Part shown: one piece after another, positions 1 through 13,375 of the stretch | How positions within the stretch are numbered: position 1 is the stretch's first letter | Layout: every line of letters starts with the position of its first letter | Assembly: GCA_009761415.1 (NCBI GenBank) | Contig: QUOL01000007.1 | Location: 1,550,001-1,614,000, forward strand | DNA from: Sarcomyxa edulis | Lineage: Eukaryota; Basidiomycota; Agaricomycetes; Agaricales; Mycenaceae | Direction of reading: 5' to 3' | DNA: 64,000 nt | The notes under the pieces: generated by a model | What the model saw: only the letters and a program-made list of their open reading frames with translations | Told to the model about the DNA's origin: nothing | Databases searched by the model: none | Program-made: the position numbers and the translations under genes

Positions 1-3000
1 GATATGTGCCCAATAATCGTGAGCAACTGTCCGTCCGGATCTGGTTCTTCGACAGGTGGGGAAAATGCACTAATGCCGTTGCCGTTCATTGACGAAGAAC
101 TTGGACTCGTTCGATGGCTAGGAGAGGAATGCCTATGACTGACAGACGCTGCAGAAGACGCGGTTTCTCCTGGAGACAAAGGTCGGCTGGAAGTGGGAGA
201 GAAGTTTCGCGGAGGCTGTTGATGTACCGTTTCGTTGCGTCGTGTTGGTATGTCTGCACCCGCGCGAGCACTTGAGTTCAATATTCGATACACGTAAGGA
301 TACACTATAGTTGCAGATGGGTCGTCGAACGAGGCGGAAAGGAGGTCATACACGTCGTCTCCATAATGTGCTTCACGTTGAATCAATATACAGTCGAAGG
401 TGCGAATGTCTGGAGAACTCACCAACAACATGCTGAATAATGACCTTGATCGTCCGAAGAGGCATGTCTCCGCAAGGTACCTTGTTTGTAGCTCGTGCTC
501 GCCATTCGTTCGGAGGTACTGACTGTAGGAAGTGTTCAATAGCAGGGAATAGTTCAACCGGGTCTAGCAGTTGTTCGCTGAGATCTTGCGGTATATTTCT
601 AGCTAGTTTCCAAACACATTTCAAGACCAGTTCCGCAACTTTTGATTCCTTGGAATCTGATGATGTCCCATTGCTTGGAAAAGGTTTCACGATCTGCAGG
701 AGTAGCGCAAATAGTGCACTTGAAATGATGTAAGAAACGATGACGGAAAACCACATCATTGACTCACCGGAATATTGACATCCGCCGTCCAGTGGCAAAC
801 AGCCGCAGAATGATCATGTTGATGAAACGAGACAAATCCTTCACTTTCCTGTTCGGGCTGTCATCCGTTTCCAGGAGCCGCAAGGTCAATTCCTCCAGTA
901 ACGATGTCAAAATATCGACCGTGAGTGATTCGGCGAGTAGTGAATGGTCACAAAAATTATTGAGCGTCTGTATAAGGTGTTTAGCGAGCCGGAAATTATC
1001 CTCAGGAATGAGATCATCCGGTCGGTCGAAAACGTGAGCCATTTGGAGGGTAATAGTCTCTATCAGGCCTTCTGTGTGTTCTGCGAGTTCGCGATATTGC
1101 GCAGACGACGGGCCAGCTTCTGGCCCAACGGCAAGAATTCTCTGAATCTTTTTCAGAGCATCCACGCTACGCGTTGGGTCACTACTGAGAATACTGGAGA
1201 TTGTGATTGTGATGCTATCGGCAGTGTCCGGATGAGGAAGATTAGGGTCTAACTGCTCATCATACATCGACTCGGCTGTTGTCAAGGACGGGGGCCGTTG
1301 TGTCATTCGCGAAGGTGCAGGCTCATCCATGAGAGCATCCTCACGAGATGCAGTACTCGACGGAATAGGAGGGACAATTGGACGAGGTCGACCAAGACGT
1401 GAAGGAAGCATACTCTTCGGACGGCCGATTCCCGTGGGAGATGATGGCCCAGCCGTAGGCGGGCGGGCGGTTCGCGCAGGTGAAGCAGGACGAGTGATTT
1501 GAGATGGAGTCGGAGATGTTGGTCTCAGAGTCTGAGCAGGAGAGGACGGCCGAGCCAGCCTAGACGCACCGGACACGGATGGACTCGCTGACCGGGGGAT
1601 TCCTCCCATCCGTGACATTGGAGAGCCAGGTCGAGGGATGCCTGCGGTTAGACGAGTGATTTGTTGAGGGGGCGCAACAGGTGCTTCGGGCTTAACTTGA
1701 GCGCCGCTTGGTCCTGCGACACGGCGAAGTCGTTCCTCTAATTGTGTTTTGTCCTTAGGAGATAGAGGTCCAACTAGTGACCAGACTTTCTCGCCCACGT
1801 GGGCATATCCTTCGCTGTGTCAAGGTATGAGACAATACTATGCAATAGAAATCTCAACCTGGGACTGACCTTAGAGCACCAAGCGCAGATTTACGAACTT
1901 GAGAGTCTTTGTCGGCGAGCATCGCAGCCATTATAGGAAAGGCTTTACTTGGTTCACATGCACCCATGCCCGATCGCTTCAGTAAGCCTGCCATTTCATC
2001 TAAAGCTCCCTGACGTGTTTTAGAGACTTTCGACTTCAAGCCATGCTCAAGCAAAAGCTGAAATACGCGACTGTATGCATATACCTTTGGCAATGTCTGG
2101 ATCAAGTTCTGGACTCGTACACGGACTGGTTCACGAGCATCGCCGAGCTGTCCGAATAGTTATTAGCTGGACGGGGGCCGAAGTGCTAATATATCGAAAT
2201 ACCTTGAATATCATTGTCGGTATGAAGCACAGTGCTTCGGTGTCGGTAAGCTGATAGTTGACGCTTCGAAGGAACCCTAAGACGGCCTCGACGAGATCCA
2301 AACACTTCGAGATCAAGTTGGGTTGTGGCTCATGAGCTTTGATCGAGGCATATTTGAGCGGTAGATCAAAGTTTGCCAAGCAGACGGCTTCTGTAGTCTC
2401 GTCACTTCCCTGAGCACTGGTGAACAAGTCGCACATAGTCGTCAAACCACTGATGTGGTCATTGACAGCGTTATGGTCGTGACTGAATAAGCGAGCGACA
2501 AGATCTTTCGAAGCGTGAGGTTCCATCTGGCTCTGTAAAACCTCCGCGAGATCTTTCCTGGTGGCTCCACCCTCGTTGATCCATCGTTGAGCATCTTTAT
2601 TCAAACGGGATTTTTTGGCATCCATGTTCATGCCCAGAAATGGTAAATTGACAGCAGGAGCTGGGGATTGCACGGCTACCTTGCTGACAGGGACAGGGGC
2701 TCCTGGGCGCTTGAGGCCACCAATAGCGCCTTTACTGGGTAAGCGTGAATGGCCGGTGTCAAGAGGCGTTTCGGGGCGAGAATCAGGCCGACCGCTGCCT
2801 TGCGGTAATTTTCGACGGACACCCATGAGTTTAGTCCCGGGGCCAGTTTTTAGAGGGACGGAAGTAGCAGCAGGAGAGAGCGGAGGACTTGGAGACATAG
2901 GAGGTGGAGACACTGCCTTCGACGGGACTGAAGCTGCCTTTACGATAGACTTTGGAGGCGGAGGCGCAGGTGCTGCGGGGCGAGCAGCATTGATCAAGGG

Positions 3001-6000
3001 AACGGCACTCGATTTAGAGGCAGGTTTGAGCGAGCTCGTCTGCTGCATCACATAATCAAAGCCGGCGCAAGTTATCAACGTAGGAAGGAGTGCTTGAGCA
3101 CCTTTCCGGACGTCAGCGTTACGATCATCGAGACAAGCCACAATCGGAGCCGCCCAACCGCTAAGATCCAAGTCAGAAGAGGGTTCATGTTCTTTGAACC
3201 AGTCCGCGATAAAATGGAACAGGCTGCCTTTCTGTAACGGATTTGATGTTTCCATTGCCGTTGTGAATCCTTGGACCAAAGAGTCTAGGCCGTCGCAGGC
3301 CGTCGCAATCGCGGTCAATGTCTGTATAGCTGCAGCACGGACAGGAGCTTTCTGGTCAGAAAGAACCGTGGCCACTGGTAATGCGAAGAAACGAGTGTGT
3401 TTCTCGAACGGTTTACCCATCCCGGTGGCCACTCGAGACACTATATCCAGCGCAATAGATTGAACGGCTTTGTTCGTGTCCGTTACTCTTGCCTTCAGGA
3501 CTTGCCCGATCTCACCTACGGTCGAGTCGATATGAGCGATCCTGAAGACAGAAAGGGGAAACAGGAATAATTACCCATGTTTGATTTTAACCGCTTGTTG
3601 GCACCTTGGTCCAAAATCGCTTGCAATACCTCTAATCCTTCTTTCTTTGTTTTCCACGAGTCGCTCTTTGCATCAGCCAAGATGGTAGTGCCTTTGAGTA
3701 GATTGTCAATTTCCACGCGAGGAAACAGATCATCCAGTGGGTCAGCTTCAGCAGTTGCACCGGGAGAAGCAGATGAAGCTGCCATGTTCGCGAGATCTGC
3801 AGAGGTCCGGCTAGGTTCTGGGGCAGGAGTACCTTCGGCCTTGTCAAATTCCGATGTGATGGTGTTGAGCAACTGGGGGTTAAGATCTTCTAAGAAATCC
3901 TTGATGCCTGAGAGTAAAGACGGTCGTTAGCCATGCCATCAAAGGGAAGAACACACCGCCTACTGGAACCAGCAAAGAGCTTCAGAGTAACCAAAGTTTT
4001 CGTTGCACTCGTTCGCACGGCCGCATTTGAATTTTGTAACGCAGTCTTTAGTAAATCGATGAGGGGACGAAGCGCAACACCAGCAATCCCGAAATCGGTT
4101 AGAGCAGTATTGATCCAAGTCAAAGCGTCTGCTAGGGCTTTAGGTGCCTTTTGCTTGGCAAGTGGGTCGTAAGCTACCATTTGTGGTCAGTAATCCTGAT
4201 TGAGTTGAGAATAATTTTGCGTACCCTGGCTTAGAACAAATTGCAACGACGTTTTCTCTGTAAAAGTCACAAGAGTATCGCCCGCAGGCTTCTTCAGCTT
4301 CACGTCACCCAACTTCTCGGTGAGATGGCCTATACAAAGAGCAGGGCAGGATCTTCCAAATGACGGACATCGTTCAGCGAGAAGGCTGAAAATTCCATAC
4401 ATTTTGGCTGAAACCTATCGAATGAAAGAGGTTGAGATCGCGAAGTAAGATATCTTGGAAAACATATACCTGGAAATTCTTTTCTGCCCATCCCTTTTTT
4501 GCCAATGCACGAATGACGACTTCTGCATCGATTTCATCGATTGAACCTTCTATCCAGTTGATCATCTCGTCTAGCGCAGTAAGTCTCGTCTTCCAGTTGG
4601 CATCCGCAATATCCGTCAATATTGATGGAGGTATGAGTTCGGCAGCAAGAGCTTCTGCATCTTCCGGGGTATGCTTGTACTTGAACGTATCTAGCGTTCC
4701 TGGAGCTGCTGAACCAGCACCGCCTTTCGAAGGCTTCGAACCAGCGGCTGGAGCGACCTTCTTTGCTGGCGGGGCAGCGGATGTACCAGCAGGGGCGGCT
4801 TTCTTGACCTATATACGGGGGAAGCGATCAGTCTCAGAATAGGGGGGAAATAGTATACAACATACTGCGGCCTTTGGCGGAGGTTTAGCAGCAACCTTCT
4901 TTGGAGGTGGCGGTGTGTCATCTTCTGGAGGTGGCTTCGCAGCTGCAGGAGCTTTCTTCTTGGGCGCACTCGCAGGTGGCACAGCGGGTTTCGGGGGTGG
5001 AGGGGCGGCACCGCCTGCCTTGCATTTCACTGTAGCCTTTTCAAAGGCTTCCTTCACCTTAGCTTTACGCATATCCGCCAAGCCGTCTAGGACTGCAGTC
5101 ATCGGTCGTTCGCCGACCATCTTCATCAATGTCCCCATGCATACTGCACCCTCAACCCGGACTCCGTCAACACTGTCTTCGAGGAGTGTTGCCAGAGTTT
5201 CCGAAAGTGGTTTTACTTGTGGCGGTTGAATCGGAGTAGTTGCGCGCGAAAGACATCTGCCAAGGAATTTCAGAGTACCCTCTTTGACCTGGGGATTTTT
5301 AGAAGCGAGTGCAGGCCCCAGATCGGGAACAATCTCTGGTAATGTTGTCTATGATACCAGCAGTCAGCACTCAACTATGGCGTCACGATCTTGAACACTG
5401 ACAGTAGCAAAGACGGCATCAAGAGCAGCACCGATAGCATCAGTCACGTTTGCTTTTCGCTCCTTCATTCTTTCCAGCATGGGCGCGACGACAGACTCTC
5501 TATATCGTCCAAACGAGGACATCATACCCTTTGCAAGGGCTTCCATGCATCCAGCCGCCGCCATGACACAGTTGATGTTGGCATCTGATTGTACGCGAGC
5601 AGCTAGTGCTTTGGCTATTTCCCCCAGTTCAGCGGCGTCCTTGATCCGTGGAGTTGAGGTCAGAAGAGTCGACAGATCATCGAGAGCTTCCTTGCGTTCC
5701 TTCCATTTGGACGAAGCCAGAGCAGCATGGAGACCTGGAGAAAGCTTTGAGGTGATATCTACTGGCTCTGCGGATGCACGTGGATCCAAGTCCGCCATAT
5801 CTATTGAAAGAGAATGAGCATTCAAGGGATGTAGGTATGGAGAAAACCTCTCGCCTGCTTCCTCTGGTTCTGCACTAGCATCTACGTCATCGCCTGCATC
5901 TCCAGCAATCTCTGCCTCTCTAGCCTGCGCTCGCGTCAATCGATCAGGCTTCAAAGTCCCCTTCCCTTTGCCGGATCCCTCCATTGCTTCGAACGCCTCC

Positions 6001-6812
6001 TTCAACTCCTTCACTTGGACAGGTTTGAGATCTGCGAGCCATGGCTCAATCGCCGGTCCAATATATTGATATAAAGTGTGGGCTAGTAGAGTTCCTTCTG
6101 CCCGGACGGTCTTGTCGCTATGCGAAAATATCTTGGGAAGAGCCTTGAGGATTGGGGGAGGAGGTGTCGTCTGGATACCAAAATGTCTGCAGATGTAGAA
6201 TGTTATTTAGTACCGAAAATAGATACTCAAAGGACTGCAGCAGATCGAATAGCGCTTACTGGATTATTTCCTTCAACACTAAGATGCAACCTGCAATAGC
6301 TTTGGGCTGTTTAGCAGATAGTCCAGGTAAAACGTCGGTCTAACCGCAGAATGAAAATAATCAGATTAATATTAGGACTACAATCGTAGCACACCTAATG
6401 CACATACCACCACTCCGGCTCCTCCATTCTCAACTTCGACATACTGTAGAGCCAATTCCACGGCCTGAGCCTTCGTCCCTGCTCTTGTTGATCCAAAACA
6501 TTTGTCTACCAAAGCTTGCACAACGACTTCACGCGTTTTCGCAGCTGTCTCGCCGGCGTACTTGACAAGGGCCACCAAACATTCAACGCCTTTCTCTTGC
6601 GCAACCGCGTTGGAATCTGTAGCAATTTTCTTGAGTAGATCGGGATTATTTAGATAGGGTCTGAAAGCCGGATCTGTATCAGACGCAGTGGTCTGAAAGG
6701 TCTTGATGAGAGACTCGTAGGCGTTGACTCTTGCTTTCCAGTTTTTGTGAGCGAGTCTGTCGGCTACGGGAATGGAAGAAAAATCTTCGTCCTGTGGGGG
6801 TGGGCCGTCCAT
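1..6812 (-). CDS. XMAP215/Dis1/Stu2-family TOG-domain microtubule polymerase (3' end outside window)
   Basis: Microtubule plus-end polymerase and spindle/kinetochore regulator of the XMAP215/ch-TOG family. It starts at the ATG at 6812 with a TOG1-type HEAT array (NWKARVNAYESLIK at about residue 24). Further TOG arrays are encoded near 6010-5370 (KWKERKEALDDLSTLL), 4620-3890 (NWKTRLTALDEMINWIEG), 3790-3060 (SWKTKKEGLEVLQ) and 2610-1855. They are joined by Ala/Pro/Lys-rich linkers at 5030-4700 and 3000-2640, and a Ser/Pro/Arg-rich stretch at 1790-1300 that could bind the lattice. The C-terminal helical domain follows; introns at about 769-721 and 421-371 join it in frame, and the reading reaches base 1 without a stop. 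Five TOGs match the long animal-type layout rather than the two-TOG yeast Stu2/Alp14. At least nine short introns. Family sure; the exact TOG count is my reading. Confidence 0.9.
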
Positions 6813-7065
6813 GACCAGCTAGATAGTTAGCCTGTACGGTCAAAGACGTTCAAACGACAAGAGAGTCGAAGTCAAGATGTAGATGAATGATCAACACGCG
6901 CAGGCACGCGCCGTTGGGATTCTGGAAACAGTAACGCATCACGTTGTGACATGTGACATCATCCTCCTCTAGGAAAGTTTGGGGGAAGTAGGGCTGGTAC
7001 AATGCATATGTTATTACTTTACAACAAACGGGTATCATTCATGCATGTGGAATAGGTGCAGTCGT
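6813..7065. promoter_or_regulatory. Tandem intergenic gap: Apc5 3' end and TOG-gene promoter
   Basis: A gap of 253 bp between the Apc5 stop and the TOG-protein ATG, both genes being on the minus strand. It must hold the Apc5 terminator and the promoter of the microtubule polymerase. A minus-strand open frame at 6850-7038 has no recognisable content and was not called. Confidence 0.4.
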
Positions 7066-10036
7066 TCATCTCAGAGCCAACGCAGAACCGACCTGAGCCA
7101 CGACTTCCAGCACCCTGACAACCTCTGGATCTGTCGTGGCGGCGTTCAGTCTACGATGCACCTCTTCTGTCGCAAAATGTCGCTTCGCCGCCTGATCACG
7201 TTCGAACTCCATCCCAAGGTTGTGATAGATCACTGAGAGAAGATACTGAACATCCATCAAGGAACGTGGGATTTCCAGCTTCTCGTAGTCGGCCTCGGCA
7301 ATGAGGACATACTGCAGTGCTTCGCGCAGAGCCTCAGCTAGTATTACAAAGACTCTGTTTAGTCAACGGACGGACTAGCTTCCTGGCTGAAGACTCACAT
7401 GTTGAATTTTCTGCAGCAATTATGCATCGAGCTAAAGTGAAACAAGCTAGTGCTCGTTGTTCAAGGTCATCCCCGTTTATAATCTAGCAAACAGTGAGAG
7501 ATACGTTACGATGTGGTCAGGCATAGAAAGGATATCCTTACCTGCGGCATAATCTCCTCAAGGATCCTACGACAGCGTCTCGTCATCCCGAATTCGAGGC
7601 CAATGTCTGCCAGCATTATAATTCCTACCCTATAGAACGACATTCTACCTTGGAATTCTGACTGCCAGAGGGATGTCAATAGTTGTTCAATCACCGTTGT
7701 AGCTTGCTCGCATTGCTATCGTCATTTGTGAAAATAAGGATCCATCATCACGAGGAATCGTTTACTTCACGCACGCGCATTTCAAGCACTTCATATAAAG
7801 GACTCCGTATCTTTGACGGATACGGTGTTTTTGCTCCAAAAAAGCTGAAAGTTTGATCATCGGCAAAACCGGGCGGTTGATTAGGTGCGAGAAGTGCATG
7901 GTATAGTCGTTCCTGGCCCCTAGAGTCCTAGTTAGAGAGTCTAGTATGTGCGCAGAGATGGTGGACTTACCGACGGCTGGCTCGCAGCGCGAGTATGTTC
8001 CAAATCTGTAATGCCCAAACATTGCAGTCATTGATCGTAAGGCCTCGCCACACATCAGGCTCTAGAAGTGAAGCGATGCTCTCGTCGTATTGCCCTTGTC
8101 TTGCTCTCTGCCCGAAAACGCGAAATGTTCAGGGCATGTAGCACAGGATGATTGTTAGCATGAAGACATACTTTATAAGCTCTGTTGAGGATTGCTGTGA
8201 TGCGGTTATTATCATCACTTCCTACTTCGGAGAAAGCCGTCACGATGTTTTCTTCGATGGCGGCTAGTTGATCGCATCCTATGATGGGGTAGACCTCAGC
8301 ATGCCTCAGTTAATTCCATTCTTGACAGTTCAAGACTGACCGGCTGCACTCCATACAACAGCTTGCATAACATGCTGCGCCCACTGGTCTCCTTCAGCAT
8401 CTTGAGCTCCTTGAACATCAACCCAATGATCGTACAGCCCGATCGCTTGAGTGATTCGTTCAAAAGATGCAGCAAGAGGTTGGTCCTGTGCGTTCATCAT
8501 CAATTGGACAGCCAGCCACTTGGAGTCAGCTGAAAATAGCACACATTACTGATTTGCATCAACTTCTTGACATCATTCAATATCTCAAGAGGATTGAGAT
8601 CTGGTTGTATCTGATTTAGAATTGGTTTCCTGTTTGGTTGCAGTGGCGCCAGTCGATTCAACATGCTGGAGAGAACAGTCTAAATGGGCTTGTCGGAATC
8701 TTACAAAATCGATTGGAACTCACCCGATGCAGTGTTGCAGGGTCAGCTTGTCGCCATTTGTGCGGGAGACTGTGATAGCTTCGGATAGAAGCTAACCCAA
8801 CGAGTGTCAATAAAGATTATATCAACAGACCGCTACGACTCACTTTACGAACAGCTACCCACTCATGACGCAGGAAATGCATACGAACAAGATTGAGCAG
8901 CGCGTGCTGCCGGACACCCCTGTCAATAGATCAATGGCATCCTCAGTAGCGGATAACGAGAAACTTACGAGTCATTTCCTTCGTGAAAATGTTGCTCGAA
9001 GAATCGCCGCAAATTCTCGGCAGCGATATTCTCGTCGCCGGTCGCCTGTCCTTTCTCCCATCTGCGATTTGATGAGAATCTAGCAAGCTGTAACATTATA
9101 GAGCTAGCTCACGCTTCATAAGCATGTGGCTCAGCCCATGCTCTTTTGTCCGACTGAGTCTTGAAGATGAGCATATCGGCTATAACATTCTTTCAGATTT
9201 TGAACCTCTCGAGCGGCCCAGTTGGCATACCATTGTTTAGTTCATCTTTGACCATCGGTTCATAACCAACTTGAGAGTCTCCAGCGCACCAAGCTAGGTA
9301 GTCCTTCTGAAGCTTCACAACACCGAAATAAGACAGTTTCGAAAAGCTGACGTGACAGCGGCGACAAAAGTAGCCAAAGATGGATCGACGGCCCTAAAAC
9401 ATGAGGTTCGAAAAATTCGGTGACCAAAGAAGGAAGACGGTCTCACTAGAATTGCTCCTTCCTACCGTATAAGGTGTTAGAGAGTGCTGTTTCAAGTTGA
9501 GCAGTGTTAAATCGCTCACATCATCCTCGTTTTTGTCACAGTACAAAGATGGGAGACCTAAATGAGTAACATGTAAGTTAACAAGTCTTACAAAGAGAGC
9601 ATAGACGGTACAGACTCCCAAAGAAGTTTGTCATTTGCTCTGGCGTTGTTAAATCTCGATGCTAAGATAACCTATGAAAGTAAGTTCATGAATTGTCATA
9701 ACGGGATGGCTTACAGCCTCCTTGAGCATGTTCAGCAGGCCTCGGGGATGCTCCGAGTTGGCATTAGGTGCGAGAAAGCATTGTTGCAGAAAGTCTGCGT
9801 GAGATTTAGGCGGGGCTACCTATAAGACTTACTATTCAATTGATTCACCATGTAGAAAGGCCTGAGAGACGTGCCTCTGAAACCTCGTTGAGAAGAACAC
9901 GGTACATGTGCAGATTGAACGATGGCGGGAGAGGTTTGGTTTCGAATTCCTTGAATATAAGCATGAATGCAGTTAGAAGGCCAACATGATGAGGTCTGAG
10001 GACGTGGCTGGTAGGAGGGGCGAGTGGCTCTTCCAT
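7066..10036 (-). CDS. APC5: Anaphase-promoting complex subunit 5 (Apc5)
   Basis: Scaffold subunit of the APC/C ubiquitin ligase, made largely of TPR-like helical repeats. The ATG at 10036 opens a protein whose first 55 residues carry the Apc5 N-terminal signature (RPHHVGLLTAFMLIF followed by PPSFNLHMYRVLLNEVSE). The distal part (7694-7540) has the conserved TPR stretch IMLADIGLEFG...RRCRRILEEIMPQ, which continues across an intron into the ALACFTLARC-like helix. The stop is the TGA at 7066-7068. A longer open frame reaches 10138, but it begins at GTG behind an in-frame stop, so 10036 is preferred. More than ten small introns. It is divergent from NOC3 with only 139 bp between the two ATGs. Identity is based on motif recall from the Apc5 family; internal exon borders were not all resolved. 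Confidence 0.85.
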
Positions 10037-10175
10037 TCGAATTCGAGCTTGAGGAAAAGGATGGCAAGTCGCGTTGACTTCGCGTCTCAAGATTTCGCGA
10101 ATCCACGTGGCTGTGTCGACTGTTTTTTGCCCGATCACATCTGGTTAGCAGCTGGTTTCATTCAGCATCCACTTA
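10037..10175. promoter_or_regulatory. Short bidirectional promoter, APC5 / NOC3
   Basis: The 139 bp between the two divergent ATGs must drive both genes unless 5' UTR introns exist. No clear TATA box is visible. The gap also contains ATG triplets on the minus strand (for example at 10140) that run into stops at once, so they would be non-coding or act as tiny upstream ORFs. Confidence 0.45.
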
Positions 10176-13051
10176 ATGGGCACAAAACCAAACGGGAAGA
10201 GGACCGCACCATCATCCAAGGTATGAAATTTGCACTTTATGTCCATGTCTTATCCTCATTCTCTTCCAGGGTCCTTCCAAGAAACGTAAACTTTCCACCG
10301 GAGACAAGTCACAACCAAAAACTGGTCCTAAAAAGTATCTCATAAAGCCAAAGGACAAAGGAAAGGACAAGGCCGCCGACAGAGGCATCATCCCAATACC
10401 CACTGTCGAGGATGACAGCGATGCAGAATTATCCGATCAGGACCTCGAAGTCTTCGAAGAATACGGTGGTGCAGCTTCATTCTTGGACAACTTGGACCAG
10501 AAGGGAATATTAAGGCGAGCATACTCCCTTTCACTTTTGGTGCCACCTAACACCTATCTAGGAGCAAAAAGGAGACTGCTCGACTTCACCGACTCAATAG
10601 ACCAGTCCACAAGACCGCGCAGGACGATGATTTGCCCTCAATAGACTCTCATGACGAGGACGAGGGCTCTTGGAGTTCTGGAATAGACGACATGTCCTCA
10701 CTGGACTCTGACGACGATAACGATAACGACTCTCATTCTCAGTCAAGTGAGGACTTGGACTCGGACGCTGAAATGCCTTACGAGACTGCCCCTCGGAAAC
10801 GGCGCCCATCATGGGAACCAGAGAGTAAAAACGCTGTCGAACGTTTGCCCATTAAATTAGCAGACGGTCGGATACAAAAGACGGGTAAGAAAGCTATGCC
10901 TGCATCTCATGCGGAAGAATCGGAGGATGATAGCGAAGAGGAGAAGGAGGACACGGAGCAATTGGAGAGATACGGTAGACAGAGAGTTGAAGACGTGGCC
11001 ACAGGAGCTCGATTTGGCCGCCCTGCTGTCGTTGACGTGATCGCGAATAAATCGCGCAAAGCAAGAATACAGGGAGCGAAAGACCAAATCGCTAGTATCT
11101 GCCAAGAAATTGTCTCCGAGCCGGAGAATAGTGCAAGTGTTATCTCACTTTCTGTTCGTATTTTCTGGATACTAATACCAATTTCATGCTCAGCTTGGAC
11201 TATTACGACGTCTACACACCTTTTCCCTACCGGAAATATCGACACCGGCTCACCCAGATCCCGTGGAAAACGATCCCATCATCCGTAAACTGGCTATGCT
11301 TTCACAACTAGCAGTTTTCAAAGATATTATACCTGGATATCGAATTCGTGCCCTCACCGACAAAGAGAAGGCCGAGAAGGTCAGTCAGATGGTTGCACGC
11401 ACCCGCGAATGGGAACAAGGTCTCGTGATGGTGTATCAGAACTATCTTCGTTCGTTGGAGGCTGAGTTGAAAGGTAATGTGACGCCTCTTCAAGCTTTTT
11501 CTCTCCTTGTCAATTTATTCCTCGATTTTAGCTCGCAGTGAGCTTTCCGACGTGGCTCTTCAGTGCATGTGCACATTGGTATCCGAAGTCACCCATTTTA
11601 ACTTCAGGGTTAACCTCATGAGCTGCATTGTCGCTCGGCTCAGCAAAAAATCTTGGGATCAGGTCGGCGTCGCACCTCTTACCCCCTCTTATTTCACTCT
11701 AAATTGCTAATGCTTAACCAATTTCAGTCGTCAGACCTGTGCCTCAACACCCTCATTAAAGTTTTTCGCGCGGATTTAACTGGAGAACCATCTCTAGAAA
11801 TCGTCCGCCTCCTGAATCGTATGGTCAAGGAGAAGCGATTTAACATCCATCCGGAGGTCCTCTCGTGCCTGCTCCATCTCCGTCTCAAGACAGAACTCGG
11901 CGTCCGAGCCTCGGAGTCGAGGACGGACAAGGAAGTCAAAATCCACTCAAAGGGTAAAGGTGCTGCCCGACGTGCAAAAGGGAAAGCCACTGACCAGCCC
12001 CATCTGAGTAAGAAGGCTCAGATGGCCCTCAAGGAGAAGAAAGAAATCGAAAAAGAGTTCCGTGAAGCAGAAGCGGAAGTCGATAAAGAGGAGCGCGCAA
12101 ATACGGTGAGTTTTTCATTATTAACACTTCGTGAATTGATGTACCTGAATGAGAAAATTTCCCCCGCTCTCTTTAGCAAACAGAAACGCTCAAGCTATTG
12201 TTCGTTCTGTATTTCCGGATTCTAAAGAATCCTATTCCAACACCACTTCTCCCGGCCGCCCTGCAGGGTATCTCGAAATACGCACATCTCGTGAATATTG
12301 ACTTCTTCAAGGACCTCATGAAGGTTTTGAAGGACCTCATTTCCCGCGACGTAGAAGAAGAGGACACCGCCGATGGGAAGGTCCCTGATTCTTCTAAAGA
12401 TGCGCGCGACGTACGACATCGTCTGCTCTGCATCGTCACCGCATTCGAGCTTCTCTCCGGCCAAGGTAAATCTTTTCTTCCGTCTTACTCTTTCCGAGAG
12501 TCTCATCTTTGGAAATGTCATTCATTCATTCCTTTTCAGGAGAAGCACTGAACATCGATCTAAGCGATTTTATTTCACGGTTATACTCGATCATTCTCCC
12601 ATTAAGCCTGATGCCCGATATCGATAAAGCTCCTCCGTCTTCATTTACGTCGGACGTGCGACCACTAAAAACACACTCCGTTATCGATATGCTATTCCGC
12701 GCCTTGAATATCGTCTTCTCACCTCGGACATTTGGCGCCGCTGCTCCTCCTTGGCGCTCCGCAGCCTTTGCAAAGCGTCTCCTCACAGCGTGTTTACACT
12801 GGCCACCAGCTGCAGCTTTACGTGCGCTCGATTTCGTCGGTGGACTCCTGGCTAAAGATGCGAAGCTTGAGGCTCTCCTGTCTACCGAGGACCGCACCTT
12901 CGATGGCGTATACCGCCCTGATCTTGATGATCCTCAATTGTGTAATCCATTTGGAACGTCCTTCTGGGAACTGCACCTACTTTCACTGAACCACTGCGAC
13001 TCTAGGGTGAGGGCAGAAGCGAAGAAGTTGGCTAGTTTTACGCGTTCTTAG
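10176..13051 (+). CDS. NOC3: Nucleolar complex protein 3 (Noc3)
   Basis: Noc3 works with Noc2 in the maturation and export of pre-60S ribosomes and is also linked to replication initiation. Exon 1 is 10176-10220 (15 codons), then a 49-bp intron. The N-terminal third is basic, then strongly acidic (Asp/Glu/Ser runs at 10640-10960). The diagnostic Noc3 block LGLLRRLHTFSLPE...IRKLAMLSQLAVFKDIIPGYRIR is at about 11200-11350, after an intron removed from 11140-11190. The C-terminal CBF/Mak21-type domain ends with NPFGTSFWELHLLSLNHC and a TAG at 13049-13051. Lysine-rich predicted nucleolar targeting stretches lie near 11940-12060. The second intron uses a GC donor (10515-10561). Length of about 820 codons suits the family. 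Confidence 0.92.
10515..10561 (+). other. GC-AG intron in NOC3
   Basis: The exon ends TTA-AG and the next 47 bases begin GCGAGC and end CTATCTAG. Removing them joins L-R-S-K-K-E-T-A-R-L-H in frame with the long downstream open frame. No in-phase GT donor nearby gives this join. GC-AG introns are a minor class of U2 introns. Confidence 0.7.
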
Positions 13052-13375
13052 TGTTTATAACTCTTCTAGTTCTAAGAAGGAAGGGTCCTATAATAATAAC
13101 TGTATAAAAAACGGTTTCCGGAAAGCGACGTATAATACAGTGTGTCTACCTACAAATGAAAACACGGGGGGATACAAACGTGAGGAAAACTAAAAAAACA
13201 TATTCAAGAAGATTAGATGTGTGAAGTATTCGAAGGTAAAGGGGAAAAAAGTCATTGGTCCACAGAAAAGTGACTCGGGTCTTGCTGTAGATCGTAAAAT
13301 TATTGACAATTGTATCCCAGATGCCAGGGTAACTCTTTACTACATTGGAGGTAAATAGGTCCGTTGGAGAGTCCA
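13052..13375. other. Convergent 3' region of NOC3 and the TEA gene
   Basis: 324 bp between two convergent stop codons. It is AT-rich, with several TATAATA/TATAAAA-like stretches (about 13090-13135) that can serve as fungal 3' end signals. No ORF or RNA gene was recognised. Confidence 0.5.

Noticed and set aside
2615..3055. Gly/Ala-rich plus-strand ORF of 146 codons
   Set aside because: Antisense of the Ala/Pro-rich linker of the TOG protein.
10036..10138. Longer Apc5 start at 10138
   Set aside because: The codon there is GTG and it follows an in-frame stop; the family N-terminus begins just after the ATG at 10036.
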